DNA of 6,591 nt from Roseiarcus sp050015575. Its GTDB lineage: Bacteria; Pseudomonadota; Alphaproteobacteria; Rhizobiales; Beijerinckiaceae. The notes beneath the pieces were generated by a model. It was not told the DNA's origin. It did not search any database and worked only from the letters and a program-made list of their open reading frames with translations. Where the stretch lies: contig JBEKBD010000136.1 of assembly GCA_050015575.1 (NCBI GenBank), positions 1-6,591 of the forward strand, in the 5' to 3' direction. The position numbers and the translations under genes are program-made. Below, piece by piece: positions 6,292-6,591 of the stretch. Position 1 is the first letter of the stretch. Each line of letters begins with the position of its first letter.

Positions 6292-6591
6292 ACTGAAATA
6301 GGCGCCGGCATATTTGGCGTCGAGCCGGATCGCGGCGTCGTAGTCGGCGATGGCGTGGTCATAGTCGCCCTTGGCTCGGTTCAAGCTGCCCCGGCCGGCA
6401 TAGAATGTCGCGTCGTTGGGATCGAGCCGGATCGCTTCGTTGTAATCGGCGATGGCACGGTCCTCGTCGCCGTTGAATCCGTTCAAGCTGCCCCGGCTTC
6501 TATAGAGCGTGGCGTCGTTGGGATCAAGCCGGATCGCCGCGTCATAGTCGCCGATGGCGCGGTCGTAGTCGCCCTTGGCTCGGTTCAAGTT
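5854..6591 (-). CDS. TPR protein, tpr2, C-terminal 245 residues (partial)
   Basis: Paralog of tpr1 whose 5' part lies beyond the right edge; the frame is open to base 6591. The visible part has about two and a half regular 34-residue TPR units (GRGSLNRAKGDYDHAIADYD-type), one degenerate unit (FSRGVSYLYSGN) and the same C-terminal domain as tpr1. That domain keeps both cysteines, in VCEADFFSGELALR and DCPKLYDEP, and ends in AELKALGAGP. The repeats are of the GSLNR type, unlike the NGRGNAY units that dominate tpr1, so the two proteins share a nearly constant C-terminus and differ in repeat region. By analogy with tpr1 it should carry an N-terminal signal peptide, but that cannot be seen. Its stop is immediately followed by the aapJ-like remnant in the same frame. 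Confidence 0.9.
   Translation of the reverse strand, partial: NLNRAKGDYDRAIGDYDAAIRLDPNDATLYRSRGSLNGFNGDEDRAIADYNEAIRLDPNDATFYAGRGSLNRAKGDYDHAIADYDAAIRLDAKYAGAYFSRGVSYLYSGNLAKALADVTQASAVEPKNAYTAIWLDIVAQRNNLPSPLAQASAQVDMTVWPAPVIRMFMGQMTPAAVLAAADAPDPNKKRGQVCEADFFSGELALRMGVQDDATRLFRLAASDCPKLYDEPIAAIAELKALGAGP

Overview
The window is GC-rich throughout, with genes typical of an alphaproteobacterium, most likely of the order Rhizobiales/Hyphomicrobiales. This placement rests on gene content, GC-rich codon use and the gene order tpiA / ppiD-like / trpE, which I recall from that group. It is inference, not a database result. No tRNA, rRNA, IS element or CRISPR array is visible.

Left part (1-3697) is ordinary core genome. 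The first 36 codons of triosephosphate isomerase (tpiA) run leftward off the window. A 168-bp divergent intergenic region separates it from a rightward pair: a PpiD-like, membrane-anchored periplasmic folding factor (279-2168), then anthranilate synthase component I (trpE, 2171-3697), separated by only 2 bp and probably cotranscribed. TrpE is a stand-alone subunit, not a TrpE-TrpG fusion. No trpG follows it in this window.

Right part (3756-6591) lies entirely on the minus strand, converges on trpE and looks like accessory, recently rearranged DNA. Reading leftward it holds the 3' part of one TPR gene (tpr2, 6591-5854), a 36-codon tail of an amino-acid ABC transporter substrate-binding protein gene (aapJ-like, 5850-5740), a short promoter region, a complete secreted TPR protein (tpr1, 5572-4025), and a small glycine-rich two-helix membrane protein. 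The small gene's probable TTG start overlaps the tpr1 stop codon. The two TPR proteins are paralogs with almost identical C-terminal domains (about 89% by hand count) but different repeat regions.

The most informative structure is the junction at 5850-5854. The sequence similarity between the two TPR genes ends four bases after the stop codon. The aapJ-like tail then begins in the same reading frame as tpr2. This looks like a recombination scar left when a TPR gene copy displaced the body of a transporter gene. I see no complete novel defence, mobile or RNA-based system. The items most worth following up are the TPR duplication scar, the 102-bp repeat amplification inside tpr1, and the coupled small membrane protein.
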